Assembly: GCF_001663815.1 (NCBI RefSeq)
Contig: NZ_CP016027.1
Coordinates: 1,809,001-1,873,000, forward strand
Reading direction: 5' to 3'
Source: Halothiobacillus diazotrophicus
GTDB taxonomy: Bacteria > Pseudomonadota > Gammaproteobacteria > Halothiobacillales > Halothiobacillaceae
Length of the DNA stretch: 64,000 nt
Below, one piece after another: positions 1 through 10,257 of the stretch (its first letter is position 1; every line of letters begins with the position of its first letter). A model generated the notes under the pieces. That model made no database searches and was not told the origin of the DNA. It saw only the letters and a list, made by a program, of their open reading frames with translations. A program made the position numbers and the translations under genes.

Positions 1-601
1 ATTTATGATTGGCCCCGTCGATCGCAACGTGCGAATAGGTCGCTGATCGCAGACCCGCTCGCTCGGAAGCCGCCTCGGCATCCTTGCCGTTACTGCTGCC
101 CCAGATATCCAGTACCGGCAAGCCAACCTTCTGCAAATTCTTATCGCAGTCCAGCGGCGACCCGCCATTGTTCCGGCACCCCACGACGATCAGGCCGGCA
201 AGGCCGCTATTCGGGTGTGTGGCAACAAACGCACTGACCATGCGCGCGCCCATGCTGTGGCCCAGCAGATAAATTCGGGTGACCCCTTTCTCTTTCAGAA
301 AACTGATTCCCTGGTCAATGGTCTTGTAGGCTTCCGGAAAGGCCCCGGCGTAGTTTTTCCAATTCCCCCCCACGATGGGCATCTGCAGAGAGAGCGTGTG
401 ATAGCCCAGCTCATCGTGAATCCCCTTGCGAAGCGGGTCGACCACCAGCCAGGTCGGGGATTTGCCGCGTCCATGCGCGAGGATGAGCCCGTATTTCACA
501 TCGCCGCCATCCAGATAGACCGAGCCATCCGGCTTGTCTGCCTGTGCAATGGGCGCCACGAACATCCCCACCAATGCCAATACGGCAATTATTTGCTTCA
601 T
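1..601 (-). CDS. Secreted alpha/beta-hydrolase family protein (3' end outside window)
   Basis: Reads from an ATG at 599-601 and stays open to the left edge (200 codons seen). The first 21 residues form a signal peptide ending in IAQA, so the protein is probably periplasmic. The nucleophile elbow GHSMG lies at residues 114-118 and a GANH motif near residue 196 fits the catalytic histidine, so almost the whole fold is present and only the tail is missing. A GAGGG-type ribosome site precedes the start. The substrate is unknown; small periplasmic hydrolases with this layout resemble the DUF3530 or dienelactone-hydrolase-like groups. The two Cys (near 142 and 152) could form a disulfide. Confidence 0.8.
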   Translation of the reverse strand, partial: MKQIIAVLALVGMFVAPIAQADKPDGSVYLDGGDVKYGLILAHGRGKSPTWLVVDPLRKGIHDELGYHTLSLQMPIVGGNWKNYAGAFPEAYKTIDQGISFLKEKGVTRIYLLGHSMGARMVSAFVATHPNSGLAGLIVVGCRNNGGSPLDCDKNLQKVGLPVLDIWGSSNGKDAEAASERAGLRSATYSHVAIDGANHK

Positions 602-1155
602 CAATTTCCCTCACCCCGCTGATACAACCTGGCATGCGGGCATAAGACACATGACCAGACTCGCGAACACGCTACGACACCCCGAAAAGACACAGGGATT
701 GTTACCGCACCGCGGTGTCCGTTCAGCGGCTGAAGCCGATGGCCTCGTGCGATGACGGCGACCCCGTGGGTAAAAACAAGCGCCATCGAGCGCCACGCCC
801 GACCAGTCAAGTGTGCATGCATCCAGAAGGACAGTCATACCCCAAATGAGTGAGGCATTTCCGCTCATGGCGCGAAAGCAGGTACGTGTCGCTGTCCCTG
901 GAAGTTGGTCATTGGCGTCCAGGCCGCCCGCTTCTCCGGATTCCTGAAAACAGGCATCGAAAAATTGGCCTGTATCCGGGATAAGCGCCGGAGGCGATTT
1001 ATGCAGAACGTCCCAAGACAATGGATATCAGCGGAAGAATTTGCCCCAACCCTCAAGCCGTCACGTGGCTGCCGCCGGCAGATCCGGGACCTATCTGCCG
1101 GCGGGATTACAGGATCGTAACCCGCCCCCCAAATCGTGCTCACTATACTCAACGC
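602..1155. other. Intergenic region without recognised gene
   Basis: The 554 bases separate the leftward hydrolase gene from the rightward efflux adaptor gene. Open frames here have no recognisable protein character and no RNA gene could be identified. It must hold the promoters of both divergent genes, but I see no convincing -35/-10 pair. Confidence 0.5.
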
Positions 1156-2247
1156 ATGAATGCGCCCAACGAATGTCGACGCCTTGGGGATCGCTCCGAG
1201 CGAAGCTCAGCACAATCTATCGCCCGCCTGTTCCTGATAATCGGCCTGCTCGCGTCGTCCGGCGTGGTCATCGCCGACGACGAGATGCCGGCAGGCAGCG
1301 TTGTCGTCGTTCGCACGACAGTCACCCCAACTCAGAGCGGCTACGGGGCCATCCGGCCCGTAGCCGACGTGGCGCTGACCGCCCAGGAAACCGGCCGAAT
1401 CACCGATTTCAGCATACTGCCCGGCCAACTCATCAAAAAGGATACGGTGATCGGGCATCTCACCGGTACCACGATCGAAGCACGTCGCGCCGAATATCGG
1501 GCGCGTCTGCAGCAAGCCACGGCAGCCGAAACGCATGCCGAGCAACTGCTGACCATCGACCGACGCACCCTGTCCGACCAAATCAGCACCCGACAACAGC
1601 TCATCGGTGCAGAACAGGCCCTAAAACGCGCGCAGGGCGAGCGACGCGTCGCCCAAGCTCGGTTGAACGAATTGATCCGAAAAACCGTCGTGCGCAGCCC
1701 GATCGACGGTACCGTCACGACCGTCGAACACGTCGACGGCAGTCTTGTCCGGCCGGGAACAGTCATCGCGCGTCTTGCCCCCATCCAGAATCTGCACCTT
1801 ACCGCCCGCTTTTTCGATTCACCCATCACACCCGGCATGCGCGGGGTATTTCTCCCCCTCGGTTCGCACACCCCCATCGCCGTCCGGGTCACCCAGGTAT
1901 TGCCCATCGATCCACGTGATGGGAGTCGGCCCGCCTTATTGCGTCCTATCGCGGCGACGGCGCCGTCCGATTGGGTCATGGGCGTCGCCGGCCGGGTCGA
2001 GCTATCGCGACCGCCGCAATCCCGAATGCTCGTACCGACCCGAGCATTGATTCTGGATCAGGGACAGTGGTGGGTTTTATTACAGACCGCACGCGGCCCG
2101 CAGCGTCAGGCCGTCACCATCGGGCACAGCCAGGGGGACGACACCGCCGTACTCAGCGGCCTGAAAGCCGGTGACCGCGTGATCGTGGAACAGGTCTATC
2201 GGTTGTTCCACCGCGATTTTGCTCAACGCTACCAGCAGCCGGATTAA
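1156..2247 (+). CDS. RND efflux periplasmic adaptor subunit (HlyD/MFP family)
   Basis: Membrane-fusion protein that would bridge the inner-membrane RND pump encoded next door to an outer-membrane channel. The ATG at 1156 is chosen over an in-frame ATG at 1021 because a hydrophobic signal/anchor segment (about residues 23-40) follows it, while the upstream stretch has no protein character. Two half-lipoyl motifs flank a short alpha-hairpin: one around GRITDFSILPGQ and one around VRSPIDGTVTTVEHVDG, followed by a beta-barrel domain. Length 363 aa is normal for the family. The stop lies 10 bases before the pump start, so the two genes form an operon. No outer-membrane TolC-type gene is present, so the pump must recruit one from elsewhere. 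The exported substrate cannot be read from the sequence. Confidence 0.9.
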   Translation: MNAPNECRRLGDRSERSSAQSIARLFLIIGLLASSGVVIADDEMPAGSVVVVRTTVTPTQSGYGAIRPVADVALTAQETGRITDFSILPGQLIKKDTVIGHLTGTTIEARRAEYRARLQQATAAETHAEQLLTIDRRTLSDQISTRQQLIGAEQALKRAQGERRVAQARLNELIRKTVVRSPIDGTVTTVEHVDGSLVRPGTVIARLAPIQNLHLTARFFDSPITPGMRGVFLPLGSHTPIAVRVTQVLPIDPRDGSRPALLRPIAATAPSDWVMGVAGRVELSRPPQSRMLVPTRALILDQGQWWVLLQTARGPQRQAVTIGHSQGDDTAVLSGLKAGDRVIVEQVYRLFHRDFAQRYQQPD

Positions 2248-2257
2248 TCATTACCCC

Positions 2258-5200
2258 ATGCCGGACTCCGTCAATGCCCCCGTTGTGCCCCCCGCCTTGA
2301 GCCGCCTTTGGCAGAAACCCACCCTGTGGGCACTGCTGTATGGCGCGCTGATCGCCTATGGCATTTATGCCTTCATGCTCATTCCCGTGGAAGTGCTCCC
2401 CCGCTTCGACTATCCGCAAATCAGCATTGTGACCCATGCACCCGGCGCCACCGCCCAGGAGCTGGAACAGATGATCGCCCGTCCGCTGGAAGCCGAGTTG
2501 CTGGCCTTGCCGGGGCTGGAAGGGCTTCGATCCACCATCGGGCACGGCAGCGTGCAAACCGATGTGCGCTTTGCCGAGAACACCCGCCCCACCCTGGATC
2601 TGCAAACGGTCAACGGGGCGATCGATCGCGCCCGAAGCCACCTGCCGGCCGACGCCCACCCCTACGCCGAGATCATGGGCAATGCCATCAATGAAGTGGC
2701 CGATTACAGCTTGATCCTCCCCCCCGATGTGGCACCGGCCACGGTGCAACGCCAGATTCAGAATCGGATCGTCCCCGCCTTGCGGGCCCTACCGGGCGTG
2801 CAGCGGGTCAACGTGTATGGCGGGGGCGAACAGGCACTCTGGGTTCAACCCGATCTGACTGCCCTGCGCCAACACCACGTTTCGATCGATGCCCTCAAGC
2901 AGGCGCTCCGGCAGCAAGTGATTCTGCAACCGGCCGGGTATCTCACCCTCGGTCATCAGGATGTCCTGATTGAAGCGCGCAACCTGCCCAAAACCATTGC
3001 CGAATTGGCCAAAACCACCGTACCGGGCGCCGCCGGCCCCATCCCGATTTCCGCCCTCGCCCGGATCGTACGCGCGCCGATCCCTACCCACAGTGCCGTG
3101 GCACTGGACGACCACTCCACCATCGCCCTGACGATTTTCAAGCAACCCGGCGCATCCACCCTGCCCGTCACCCAGGCCGTGCAATCCACGCTGGACGCGA
3201 CCCTCGCCCAGTTACCCAAAGGGACGCACTGGCTCAGGGTGTACGATCAGGGGCACCTCGTCCGCGTGATCGGCAACGATCTCACGCGCAATCTGCTGAT
3301 CGGTGCCGTGCTCGCCGTCCTGGTGCTGTTCTGGCTGCTGGGCGGGGGCCGCGGGATCTGGATTCTGGCGGTCAGCATTCCGTTATCCTTATTGCTCGGG
3401 ATTGCCGGGCTGTATGCCGTCGGGCAAAGCCTGAACCTGCTCACCCTCGGCGCGCTGACGGTGGCCGTGGGGTTACTGGCGGACGACGCCATCATCGTGC
3501 TGGAAAGCATCATTCATCGCTGGGAGCAGGGTGACGACCGCTGGGCGGGCATCGGCCGCGGGCTGCGCGACATTGCCAGCCCGGACATCAGCGGCACCTT
3601 GTCTACGGTCGCGGTATTCCTGCCCCTGCTGCTGGTCGGCGGACTGGCCGGGTTGTTTTTCGTCCCCTTTGCCCTGGCGATGACCTTCGCGCTGCTGGCG
3701 TCCCTCGTGGTGTCGCTGACCGTCATCCCCCTGGGGCTTGGGCTGCTGCACGCCGAGCGATACCTCGTTCCCCGTCAGGCCACCGAAATCGCCGCGCCGC
3801 GCCCGGCACAAACCCAGGATTCGCGTCACAGGGGTTGGCGTGACGCCGGCCCCCGGACGGTGGCCGCGCTCTACCGGGCAAACCACCGTATTTTCCGGGC
3901 CGTCAGCCGCCACCCGCGCAGCAGCTTGGCCGCCAGCCTGCTGCTCTTACTGATCAGCCTGGCGGCCATGGGCTGGGTGACCGTGAATTTCCTGCCCCTG
4001 CCGAACGAAGGCGTGATGCTGGAAAGCTTCACCCTGCCGCCGGGCACCTCGCTCACCGACACCGAAGCCACGGTCGCCCAAATGACGGCCCGCCTGCGTC
4101 AGGATCCGGCCGTCCGCCATGTATTCGCCCGAATCGGTTCTGCCGCCAGCACCGCTTATACGGAGCCGGCCTATGCGGGCGAAATTCAGATCGTCCTGCG
4201 TCCGAACATCACGGTGGACGACCTAAACGCGATCGGTATCCGGCTACAAAAAATCAGCGCACTCGATGGGGTGCAAACCGCCATCGACACCCCGACTATC
4301 GAACGCGTCGGCGAGAGCCTGTCCGGCCTGCCGCAACCGTTCGTCATTCGCGTGTATGGGCAAAACATCGACACCCTGCGCGCGATCGCGCAGAAAATCA
4401 CCGCACATCTGCGAAAAAGCGTCCCCGAACTCACCGATGTCTTCAATAACGACGGCTACCCCATCAACCAGTTGACCCTAACCCCCAAGCCCGCCGCCCT
4501 AGCGCTCTATCACACCACCCCCGCCCGCCTGTACGCCCAGCTCAAACCCCTGCTGGCCGGCGAAATCCTCGCCCGGATTCCCGATGGCAATCAGCCGCTC
4601 GCCCTGTATCTGCGCCCGGCGGACAGTCATCACCTGTCGCTCGATCAACTGCGCGATCTGCCCATCCAGCTACAAGGCGCCCCTACGCCCCGCACGATTC
4701 CCCTGGGGCAACTCATGGACATTCGGCTCACCGAAACACCCAATCAGATCCGACATATCGACGGCGCCCGCGCCCTGGACATTCTGGCCACCCCAACCAG
4801 CATCAATAGCCTCTCCACCATCCGGAAGGCCATCGACACCATCCCGCTGCCCAGCGGCTACCGCATCGGCTTCGCCGGCCTCTACCCCGAACTCATCCAT
4901 ACCGGCATTGCCCTGGCCATCGCCGCCCTGCTCGCCTTCGCGCTGATGTTCGGCATCCTGATCCTGCAATTCGACGGCGCGCTTGCCCCCGGCCTGCTCC
5001 TGCTGCAAATCCCGCTCGCCTTCACCGGGGGTGCCCTGGCGCTTAGCTTGAGTGGGGTGGGGCTGAACATCACGGGGTTGATCGCCTTCCTCACCCTGAT
5101 CGGCCTCGGGTTGAATCACGGCATCGTTTTGCTCCATCGCGTGCGGCGCAACGAGCAAGCAGGTCAATCGACGGCCGATGCCGTGGAGGAAGCCATCCGC

Positions 5201-5398
5201 ATCCGCTTCCGCCCCATCCTGCTCACCACCCTCACCGCCATTCTGGGCATGCTCCCCACCGCCCTCGGCTGGGGCCAGGGCGCCGCCCCCGAGCAAGGAC
5301 TCGCCATCGTGATTCTGGGGGGGATTTTGTGGAGCGCCCTGCTCTCGACCAACCTGATTCCGGCCCTGTATCTGCATTACCAAACGGGACGTCGTTAA
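2258..5398 (+). CDS. RND efflux transporter permease subunit
   Basis: Proton-driven inner-membrane pump of the AcrB/HAE superfamily, 1046 aa, which is the usual length. It shows the twelve-helix plan with two large periplasmic loops. The TM4 proton-relay pair is intact in GLLADDAIIVLE. In the matching TM10 segment (GLGLNHGIVLLHR) the lysine of AcrB is replaced by Asn-His, as in several other RND subgroups. The ATG at 2258 gives a 10-base gap from the adaptor; an in-frame ATG at 2219 would overlap the adaptor by 29 bases and is less likely because the pump homology begins after 2258. Drug, metabolite or metal export cannot be separated here. Confidence 0.93.
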   Translation: MPDSVNAPVVPPALSRLWQKPTLWALLYGALIAYGIYAFMLIPVEVLPRFDYPQISIVTHAPGATAQELEQMIARPLEAELLALPGLEGLRSTIGHGSVQTDVRFAENTRPTLDLQTVNGAIDRARSHLPADAHPYAEIMGNAINEVADYSLILPPDVAPATVQRQIQNRIVPALRALPGVQRVNVYGGGEQALWVQPDLTALRQHHVSIDALKQALRQQVILQPAGYLTLGHQDVLIEARNLPKTIAELAKTTVPGAAGPIPISALARIVRAPIPTHSAVALDDHSTIALTIFKQPGASTLPVTQAVQSTLDATLAQLPKGTHWLRVYDQGHLVRVIGNDLTRNLLIGAVLAVLVLFWLLGGGRGIWILAVSIPLSLLLGIAGLYAVGQSLNLLTLGALTVAVGLLADDAIIVLESIIHRWEQGDDRWAGIGRGLRDIASPDISGTLSTVAVFLPLLLVGGLAGLFFVPFALAMTFALLASLVVSLTVIPLGLGLLHAERYLVPRQATEIAAPRPAQTQDSRHRGWRDAGPRTVAALYRANHRIFRAVSRHPRSSLAASLLLLLISLAAMGWVTVNFLPLPNEGVMLESFTLPPGTSLTDTEATVAQMTARLRQDPAVRHVFARIGSAASTAYTEPAYAGEIQIVLRPNITVDDLNAIGIRLQKISALDGVQTAIDTPTIERVGESLSGLPQPFVIRVYGQNIDTLRAIAQKITAHLRKSVPELTDVFNNDGYPINQLTLTPKPAALALYHTTPARLYAQLKPLLAGEILARIPDGNQPLALYLRPADSHHLSLDQLRDLPIQLQGAPTPRTIPLGQLMDIRLTETPNQIRHIDGARALDILATPTSINSLSTIRKAIDTIPLPSGYRIGFAGLYPELIHTGIALAIAALLAFALMFGILILQFDGALAPGLLLLQIPLAFTGGALALSLSGVGLNITGLIAFLTLIGLGLNHGIVLLHRVRRNEQAGQSTADAVEEAIRIRFRPILLTTLTAILGMLPTALGWGQGAAPEQGLAIVILGGILWSALLSTNLIPALYLHYQTGRR

Positions 5399-5860
5399 AT
5401 CTCCCCTGAGCGCCCGACAACGCGCTACGAACGGGGCAAATCCATGTCCAGCCGACGATCGACCGCATGCCAAACCATCCCAGCCCGCACCGTCTCATCG
5501 CCCCAAACGGGTTCGTTGTCCCGCCCGGCCCCGGGCAAAGTCGGCGCATCGAATCAGCGGGGAAATCGCCCCTGATCAAGGCGAAGTTGCGCTTCTGGAG
5601 ATTATCTATGAGCAAATACGGCACGTTATTTCACGCCCGATTAATGGTTAAATAAATAAACCACCATTCACCCAAAAATACCTTCAATCACCATTTATGT
5701 ATGCATGACTAAATAATGAGCCAATTAACAACATGACTGCCATGACATAGAACAAAACAAACCCTGATATACTGTAAAGTCCAGTATCGCCACCTTCAAG
5801 ATAGGTACCAATGCTATATATCACAGGGATATAGCGCACAGTCAAACGAGGTACAAACCG
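5399..5860. other. Intergenic region with an AT-rich patch
   Basis: The first 240 bases are GC-rich and featureless apart from a 15-codon frame at 5608-5655 (ATG with GGAG upstream). From about 5640 to 5850 the composition turns strongly AT-rich, unlike either neighbour. On the minus strand this patch encodes a hydrophobic stretch with TM-like character (about 5839 down to 5684) but without a clear ribosome site. The promoter of the following sensor pair should lie in the patch. Confidence 0.5.
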
Positions 5861-6415
5861 ATGTCCACTTCCAGCCCTTCCCCCGCCCAATTACCCGCCC
5901 AGGATCTGGATATCGCGCTGGAAAGGGATGTTTTCTTGCGGACGCTGATTCGCGAACTCTCCGGCACCCTGCAAGACGTGGTCGGTCTGGACGAGGCATC
6001 CGGATTCGTCAGCGTGGTCGGTCAACGCATTGGGGAGTGGATCGATCATAACTACCGCGAAGCCTGGCAAATTGAACGCATGACAGCCGAGCAGGTCGCC
6101 GAAGTGCTGGTGGATCTGAAAGCCCGGATCAACGGCCAATTCCGACTGGAAGAAAGCACGCCGGAAAAAATGACGTTTTTCAATACCCGCTGCCCGTTCG
6201 AGGAAAAGGTTATCGGACGACCGTCGATGTGCATGATGACCTCAAACGTATTCGGCACCATTGCCGCCGAAAATCTGGGCTACGCCAAGGTCGAATTGCA
6301 AAAAACCATTGCCAACGGCGATGGGTGCTGTCGGGTGGCGGTCCATTTACGCCCAACGACCGAAGCGTTGGCTTGCACGGGACGCGAGTATTTTGGCGAT
6401 GATGAAATCGTTTGA
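5861..6415 (+). CDS. Methanogen output domain 1 (MetOD1)-type protein
   Basis: A 184-aa soluble protein. The C-terminal two thirds match my memory of the MetOD1/V4R-like output domain, found in archaeal and bacterial signalling proteins; the ligand is not known. Four cysteines stand out: C111 in TRCPFEE, C124 in PSMCMMTS and the C156-C157 pair in GDGCCRVAV, which could bind a metal or a redox cofactor. The last 17 bases overlap the following cyclic-di-GMP gene, whose start lies inside this frame, so the two are translationally coupled. I infer that it senses a signal and hands it to the downstream enzyme, a pairing seen by position rather than by known biochemistry. Confidence 0.75.
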   Translation: MSTSSPSPAQLPAQDLDIALERDVFLRTLIRELSGTLQDVVGLDEASGFVSVVGQRIGEWIDHNYREAWQIERMTAEQVAEVLVDLKARINGQFRLEESTPEKMTFFNTRCPFEEKVIGRPSMCMMTSNVFGTIAAENLGYAKVELQKTIANGDGCCRVAVHLRPTTEALACTGREYFGDDEIV

Positions 6416-8486
6416 TCCTGAGCAGTTTTCAGCCATTGGCGACACGCTACCCGATGCCCTGCTCATCCTACAACCGAACGGTGTGATAGAAGCCCTCAAC
6501 CGAGCGGCACGAAAGCTCTTTCCCCGCGCCCAAATCGGAGCGCATCTGGAAAACAGCGTCCAGGAGGATTCCGACGCAGTCGGTCGACTGCTCAAAACCT
6601 GGCGCCGTGCCGCAACACCGACACCGGGCACACTGCACGCGCGTGCCGAACAACCCGGCATGCAAAATCCGCCGCTGCGTTGCGAGGGTTGTGCCGTCGC
6701 CCAAAATGGGGTTCTCGTGCTGCACTGCCGCCCCCGCGAGCAAGCAACCAAGCCTTTTGCCATCCTGAACGAGGAGATCAAAAAGCTCCAGCATGCCAAC
6801 CATGAGCTGCGTCACGATCGCGAGTATCTCGCTCAGCGCGTTGAAGAACGCACCCGCACCATCCGAGAAAGCGAACGCAGGCTGCACGGCATCCTGGAAG
6901 CGCTGGCCGAGGCCGTCATCTGCTTTAGCCATGAGGGTACGGTGCTGAGTTCCAACCCTGCGGCCGACACGCTATTTGGCTACCCGACCAACGCGATGAT
7001 CGGTGTGCAGATGCAAACCCTCCTCCCGGGTGCTTGGCCAGAAGGATCATCGTCACAGCCCCTTCCCAAGCGAAACATGGAATTGAATGCGCAGCACCGA
7101 AGCGGCATGACATTTCCCGTGGAAATCAAGATTCGCGAACTGATCCTGCAAGATGAAACCGTCTTTACGGCGCTCATCAGCGACATCAGCGAACGCAAAG
7201 CCCATCTGCTTCACCTGAAATATCAGGCCGAACACGATGTCCTGACTGGCCTGTACAACCGACGATATTTTCAATCCGCACTCGATCGGCTGGTCGACGA
7301 GGGGGGCACGCTGAACGACGCCGCCCTGCTATTCATCGACCTGGATAACTTCAAATTTGTCAACGACCAATATGGCCATAGCGCGGGCGATCGGGTCTTA
7401 AAGGAAATCTCCGATCTACTTCAGCGTCACACCCGCAACAGCGATCTGTTGGCCCGACTGGGCGGAGACGAGTTTGCCTTGTTGATTTCCGACGCGCGCG
7501 CAGCCGAAGTGGATGCGATCGCCGAACGCATTCGGACCTCCCTTGAGACCTATACCTTCACCTGCAGCGAGGGATACGCCGACATCGGCTGCTCGATCGG
7601 CATCGCCGACCTGCACGAACCTCTGGCGGTGAATTTGGTGCTCGGTCGCGCGGAGTTTGCCTGTCGCCGCGCCAAAAACAGAGGGCGCAACGCCATCTGG
7701 CGCTACACCGATACCGATGAGGAAGCCGCAAAGGCCGGCACCCAGGAAATGGGCTGGTTGAACCGAATCAGACGCGCATTGCGAGACGATCTGTTCGTAC
7801 TGCACATCCAACCCATCCTGGGCACCGACACGAACGATCTCGCCGCCTCGGAAGTACTGATCCGACTCGCCGATCAGGGCGACAGTCTCGTGATGCCCAA
7901 TGCCTTCTTGCCCGCGGCCGAACGCTTTGGCTTGATGCCCGAGATCGATCGCTGGGTTGTTCGACATGCCCTAAGACGGATATCCCATGAAACGGGCGCC
8001 CTATCCATCAACCTATCGGGAACGACACTCGAGCACGGCGGAATAGCCGACTATGTCGCCCAGCAGTGCCAGGAGCACGACGTCGCGACCGAGCGACTCG
8101 TTTTCGAAGTCACGGAAACGGCCGCCATCGCCAATCTCGCCGGCACGGCAATGGAGCTGGGAAAACTCCAGGCACTCGGCTGCCGAACCGCACTCGATGA
8201 TTTTGGCGCGGGGATGTCTTCGTTTGCCTACCTGCGTGAATTGCCGGTGGACTGGGTCAAAATCGATGGACGCTTTGTGCGCGACCTCGCTCAAAACTCG
8301 GTCGACCTTGCCATGGTCAAGGCTATGCATGAAATTGCCCACACGCTCGGCAAGCACACCGTGGCCGAGTTCGTTGAAAATCAGGACACGCTCGTGATCC
8401 TGAAAAAACTCGGCATCAACTTCGTTCAGGGATATCATCTCGGCCGCCCGATGCCACTCGATCGGTCCACCTGCCTCATGACCTAA
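6399..8486 (+). CDS. PAS-GGDEF-EAL cyclic-di-GMP turnover protein
   Basis: A 695-aa cytoplasmic signalling protein starting at the paired ATGs at 6399/6402, inside the end of the MetOD1 gene. In order: a PAS-like segment (about 8-75), a linker with coiled-coil character ([20 protein letters not shown]), a second PAS domain (about 165-270), GGDEF and EAL domains. The GGDEF motif is intact at 355-359 and has the inhibitory RxxD site (RNSD) five residues before it. The EAL signature is EVL at 485-487 and retains the ExLxR form; DDFG, the VKID lysine, AEFVE and QGY are also present, so both synthesis and hydrolysis of c-di-GMP look possible. No membrane segment is seen; input likely comes from the PAS domains and the coupled partner. 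Confidence 0.93.
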   Translation: MMKSFDPEQFSAIGDTLPDALLILQPNGVIEALNRAARKLFPRAQIGAHLENSVQEDSDAVGRLLKTWRRAATPTPGTLHARAEQPGMQNPPLRCEGCAVAQNGVLVLHCRPREQATKPFAILNEEIKKLQHANHELRHDREYLAQRVEERTRTIRESERRLHGILEALAEAVICFSHEGTVLSSNPAADTLFGYPTNAMIGVQMQTLLPGAWPEGSSSQPLPKRNMELNAQHRSGMTFPVEIKIRELILQDETVFTALISDISERKAHLLHLKYQAEHDVLTGLYNRRYFQSALDRLVDEGGTLNDAALLFIDLDNFKFVNDQYGHSAGDRVLKEISDLLQRHTRNSDLLARLGGDEFALLISDARAAEVDAIAERIRTSLETYTFTCSEGYADIGCSIGIADLHEPLAVNLVLGRAEFACRRAKNRGRNAIWRYTDTDEEAAKAGTQEMGWLNRIRRALRDDLFVLHIQPILGTDTNDLAASEVLIRLADQGDSLVMPNAFLPAAERFGLMPEIDRWVVRHALRRISHETGALSINLSGTTLEHGGIADYVAQQCQEHDVATERLVFEVTETAAIANLAGTAMELGKLQALGCRTALDDFGAGMSSFAYLRELPVDWVKIDGRFVRDLAQNSVDLAMVKAMHEIAHTLGKHTVAEFVENQDTLVILKKLGINFVQGYHLGRPMPLDRSTCLMT

Positions 8487-8817
8487 ACGCGCGTCACATC
8501 CATATCGAGAGCGATACGGCGGCAGACAATCATACTTAGCGATCAGTGCGCCCTGCGCGTTCAGGCCGCACCCGTACTGGTTTCATGTAGAGAACCGGAT
8601 GCCCATTACGACAGGCAATCAAATTTCGCCGATTGGCCGTCGACGGTGCAATGACGGTCTGTGCGCGCCTTTACGCGGTGTTGACTGACACATGAGGGCA
8701 CGCCCCCAGGAATCCGCGGATACCGTCGTCAACCCCCAAGGCGCGACTCGGGGGAGATGCCGCTCAAAATGAACCATGAGAAAAACGCCGAATCCGCGCT
8801 CATTTGGTGTAAGGCGT
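8487..8817. other. Convergent intergenic region, no gene
   Basis: These 331 bases separate two genes that end toward each other. Read on the minus strand, AACGCC at 8812-8817 and GGCGTT near 8784 could pair around a 20-plus-base loop and are followed by a short T-run, a weak candidate terminator for the methionine sulfoxide reductase gene. No other structure was found. Confidence 0.4.
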
Positions 8818-10119
8818 TCATGACTTATCCGGCACGAACTTCAGCACGTCGCCATTGATGCAGTAGCGTTTGCCGGTGGGTGGCGGGCCGTCGTCGAAGA
8901 CGTGTCCGAGGTGGATGCCGGAGCTGGCGCTGATCACCTCGACGCGGTGCATGCCGTAGGAGTTGTCTTCCTTGAGCACGATGGCGCCGGGTACCGGGTT
9001 GAAGAAGCTCGGCCAGCCCGTGCCGCTGTTGAACTTGGTGTCGCTGCGGAACAGCGGGGCGCCGGTGATCGGGTCCACGAAGGTGCCGGGCCGTTTTTCA
9101 TCGAGGTGCGAGCCGGTGAAGGGCCGTTCGGTGCCCTGCTCGAAGGCGATCTTGCGCTGTTCCGGCGTGAGCAGCTGGTAGCCCAGCCATTTCCAGAAGC
9201 GATCCTTGTCGCCGTTGTAACCAGTGTACCGCGACACTTCCTTGCCGTGCTCGAACAGCACGATGGTCGGCGTGGCGAACAGGGCCTTGTCCAGGGTCCA
9301 ACCCTCGGGCGCATGCGGGTTGAGGGTGGCGACGATCGGCACCTCGGACTGCCAGCCGTCCAGCACATCCGCCTTGAACTGCTTGCAGAAGGGGCAGTCC
9401 TTCGCCTCGAACACGATCAGCTGACGGTCGAAATGCAGGTCTTCCGCCTTGAGTTGGGGCGGCTGCGGATTTTCGGCGGCCCCGGCTTGCGGATAGGCGA
9501 CACCCGTGCCGCCCAAGCCGCAATAGCCGTTGGGGTTTTTCTTGAGGTAATCCTGGTGGTATTCCTCGGCCCGGTTGTAGTTCTTGAGCGGCGCGATTTC
9601 GGTGGTGATGGCCGGATAGCCCGCTTTCGTCAGCGCGGCCTGATAGGCGTCGCGGGTCGCGATCGCCACGGCTTTCTGATCCTCGCTGGTGTAATAGATG
9701 GCGCTGCGGTAGTTGCTGCCGACGTCATTCCCCTGGCGGTCGCCCTGGGTGGGATTGTGGTTTTCCCAGAACTTGATGAGCACGGTTTTCAGGCTCACCT
9801 TCGCCGGGTCGAAAGTCACCTTGACCACTTCGGCGTGATTGCGGGCAGTGGTGTCGCCACGACGGCGCGCCCGTTCCTCGCCGAGCACGTCCTCGTAGTC
9901 CACCTTGGGCGCATCGCCACCGGCATAGCCCACTTCGACGTGCACCACGCCGGGAATTTCGGACATGCGTTTTTCCGCACCCCAGAAACAACCCATGCCG
10001 AGCACGATGGACTCGGTTTTCCCGTTCGTCGGCGCGGTATCCGCGGCGGAACCCACAAAGGGTATACCCATCATCAAGACTCCCAACAAGATGCGTAATT
10101 TCTGCGTGATCGCGAACAT
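8818..10119 (-). CDS. msrAB: Periplasmic methionine sulfoxide reductase MsrA-thioredoxin-MsrB fusion
   Basis: Repairs oxidised methionine in exported proteins. The start at 10119 has a GAGGAGG-type site and is followed by a signal peptide (about residues 1-25, ending VGSAA). MsrA comes first with the catalytic Cys44 in MGCFWGAE and a second Cys at 200 (GYCGLG). Next is a thioredoxin-like segment with a CPFC pair at 242-245, then MsrB with [16 protein letters not shown] and catalytic Cys420 in [11 protein letters not shown]. The MsrB part lacks the two CxxC zinc pairs and has Thr where many homologues carry the resolving Cys (NSGTGWP). The MsrA loop that normally reads CSGxTGH is replaced by about ten extra residues ([14 protein letters not shown]). 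Domain order differs from Neisseria PilB, where thioredoxin is first. It follows the sigma/anti-sigma pair by about 140 bases and may share their control. Confidence 0.93.
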   Translation of the reverse strand: MFAITQKLRILLGVLMMGIPFVGSAADTAPTNGKTESIVLGMGCFWGAEKRMSEIPGVVHVEVGYAGGDAPKVDYEDVLGEERARRRGDTTARNHAEVVKVTFDPAKVSLKTVLIKFWENHNPTQGDRQGNDVGSNYRSAIYYTSEDQKAVAIATRDAYQAALTKAGYPAITTEIAPLKNYNRAEEYHQDYLKKNPNGYCGLGGTGVAYPQAGAAENPQPPQLKAEDLHFDRQLIVFEAKDCPFCKQFKADVLDGWQSEVPIVATLNPHAPEGWTLDKALFATPTIVLFEHGKEVSRYTGYNGDKDRFWKWLGYQLLTPEQRKIAFEQGTERPFTGSHLDEKRPGTFVDPITGAPLFRSDTKFNSGTGWPSFFNPVPGAIVLKEDNSYGMHRVEVISASSGIHLGHVFDDGPPPTGKRYCINGDVLKFVPDKS

Positions 10120-10257
10120 GGTCGCCTCCTCAGTGTATAGCAGCCGAACCGGTGACTTACCGACCGATCCGGCTTGATTCGTTGTTCTGCTCGAAAGATT
10201 CGTCGGGCGACACGGCGATTTCTTACCGCCAGCCTGCACAGAGATGGATATCGACGG

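Noticed and set aside
611-1021. A 136-codon minus-strand frame upstream of the hydrolase
   Set aside because: No recognisable motif, no good ribosome site and composition typical of noncoding GC-rich DNA.
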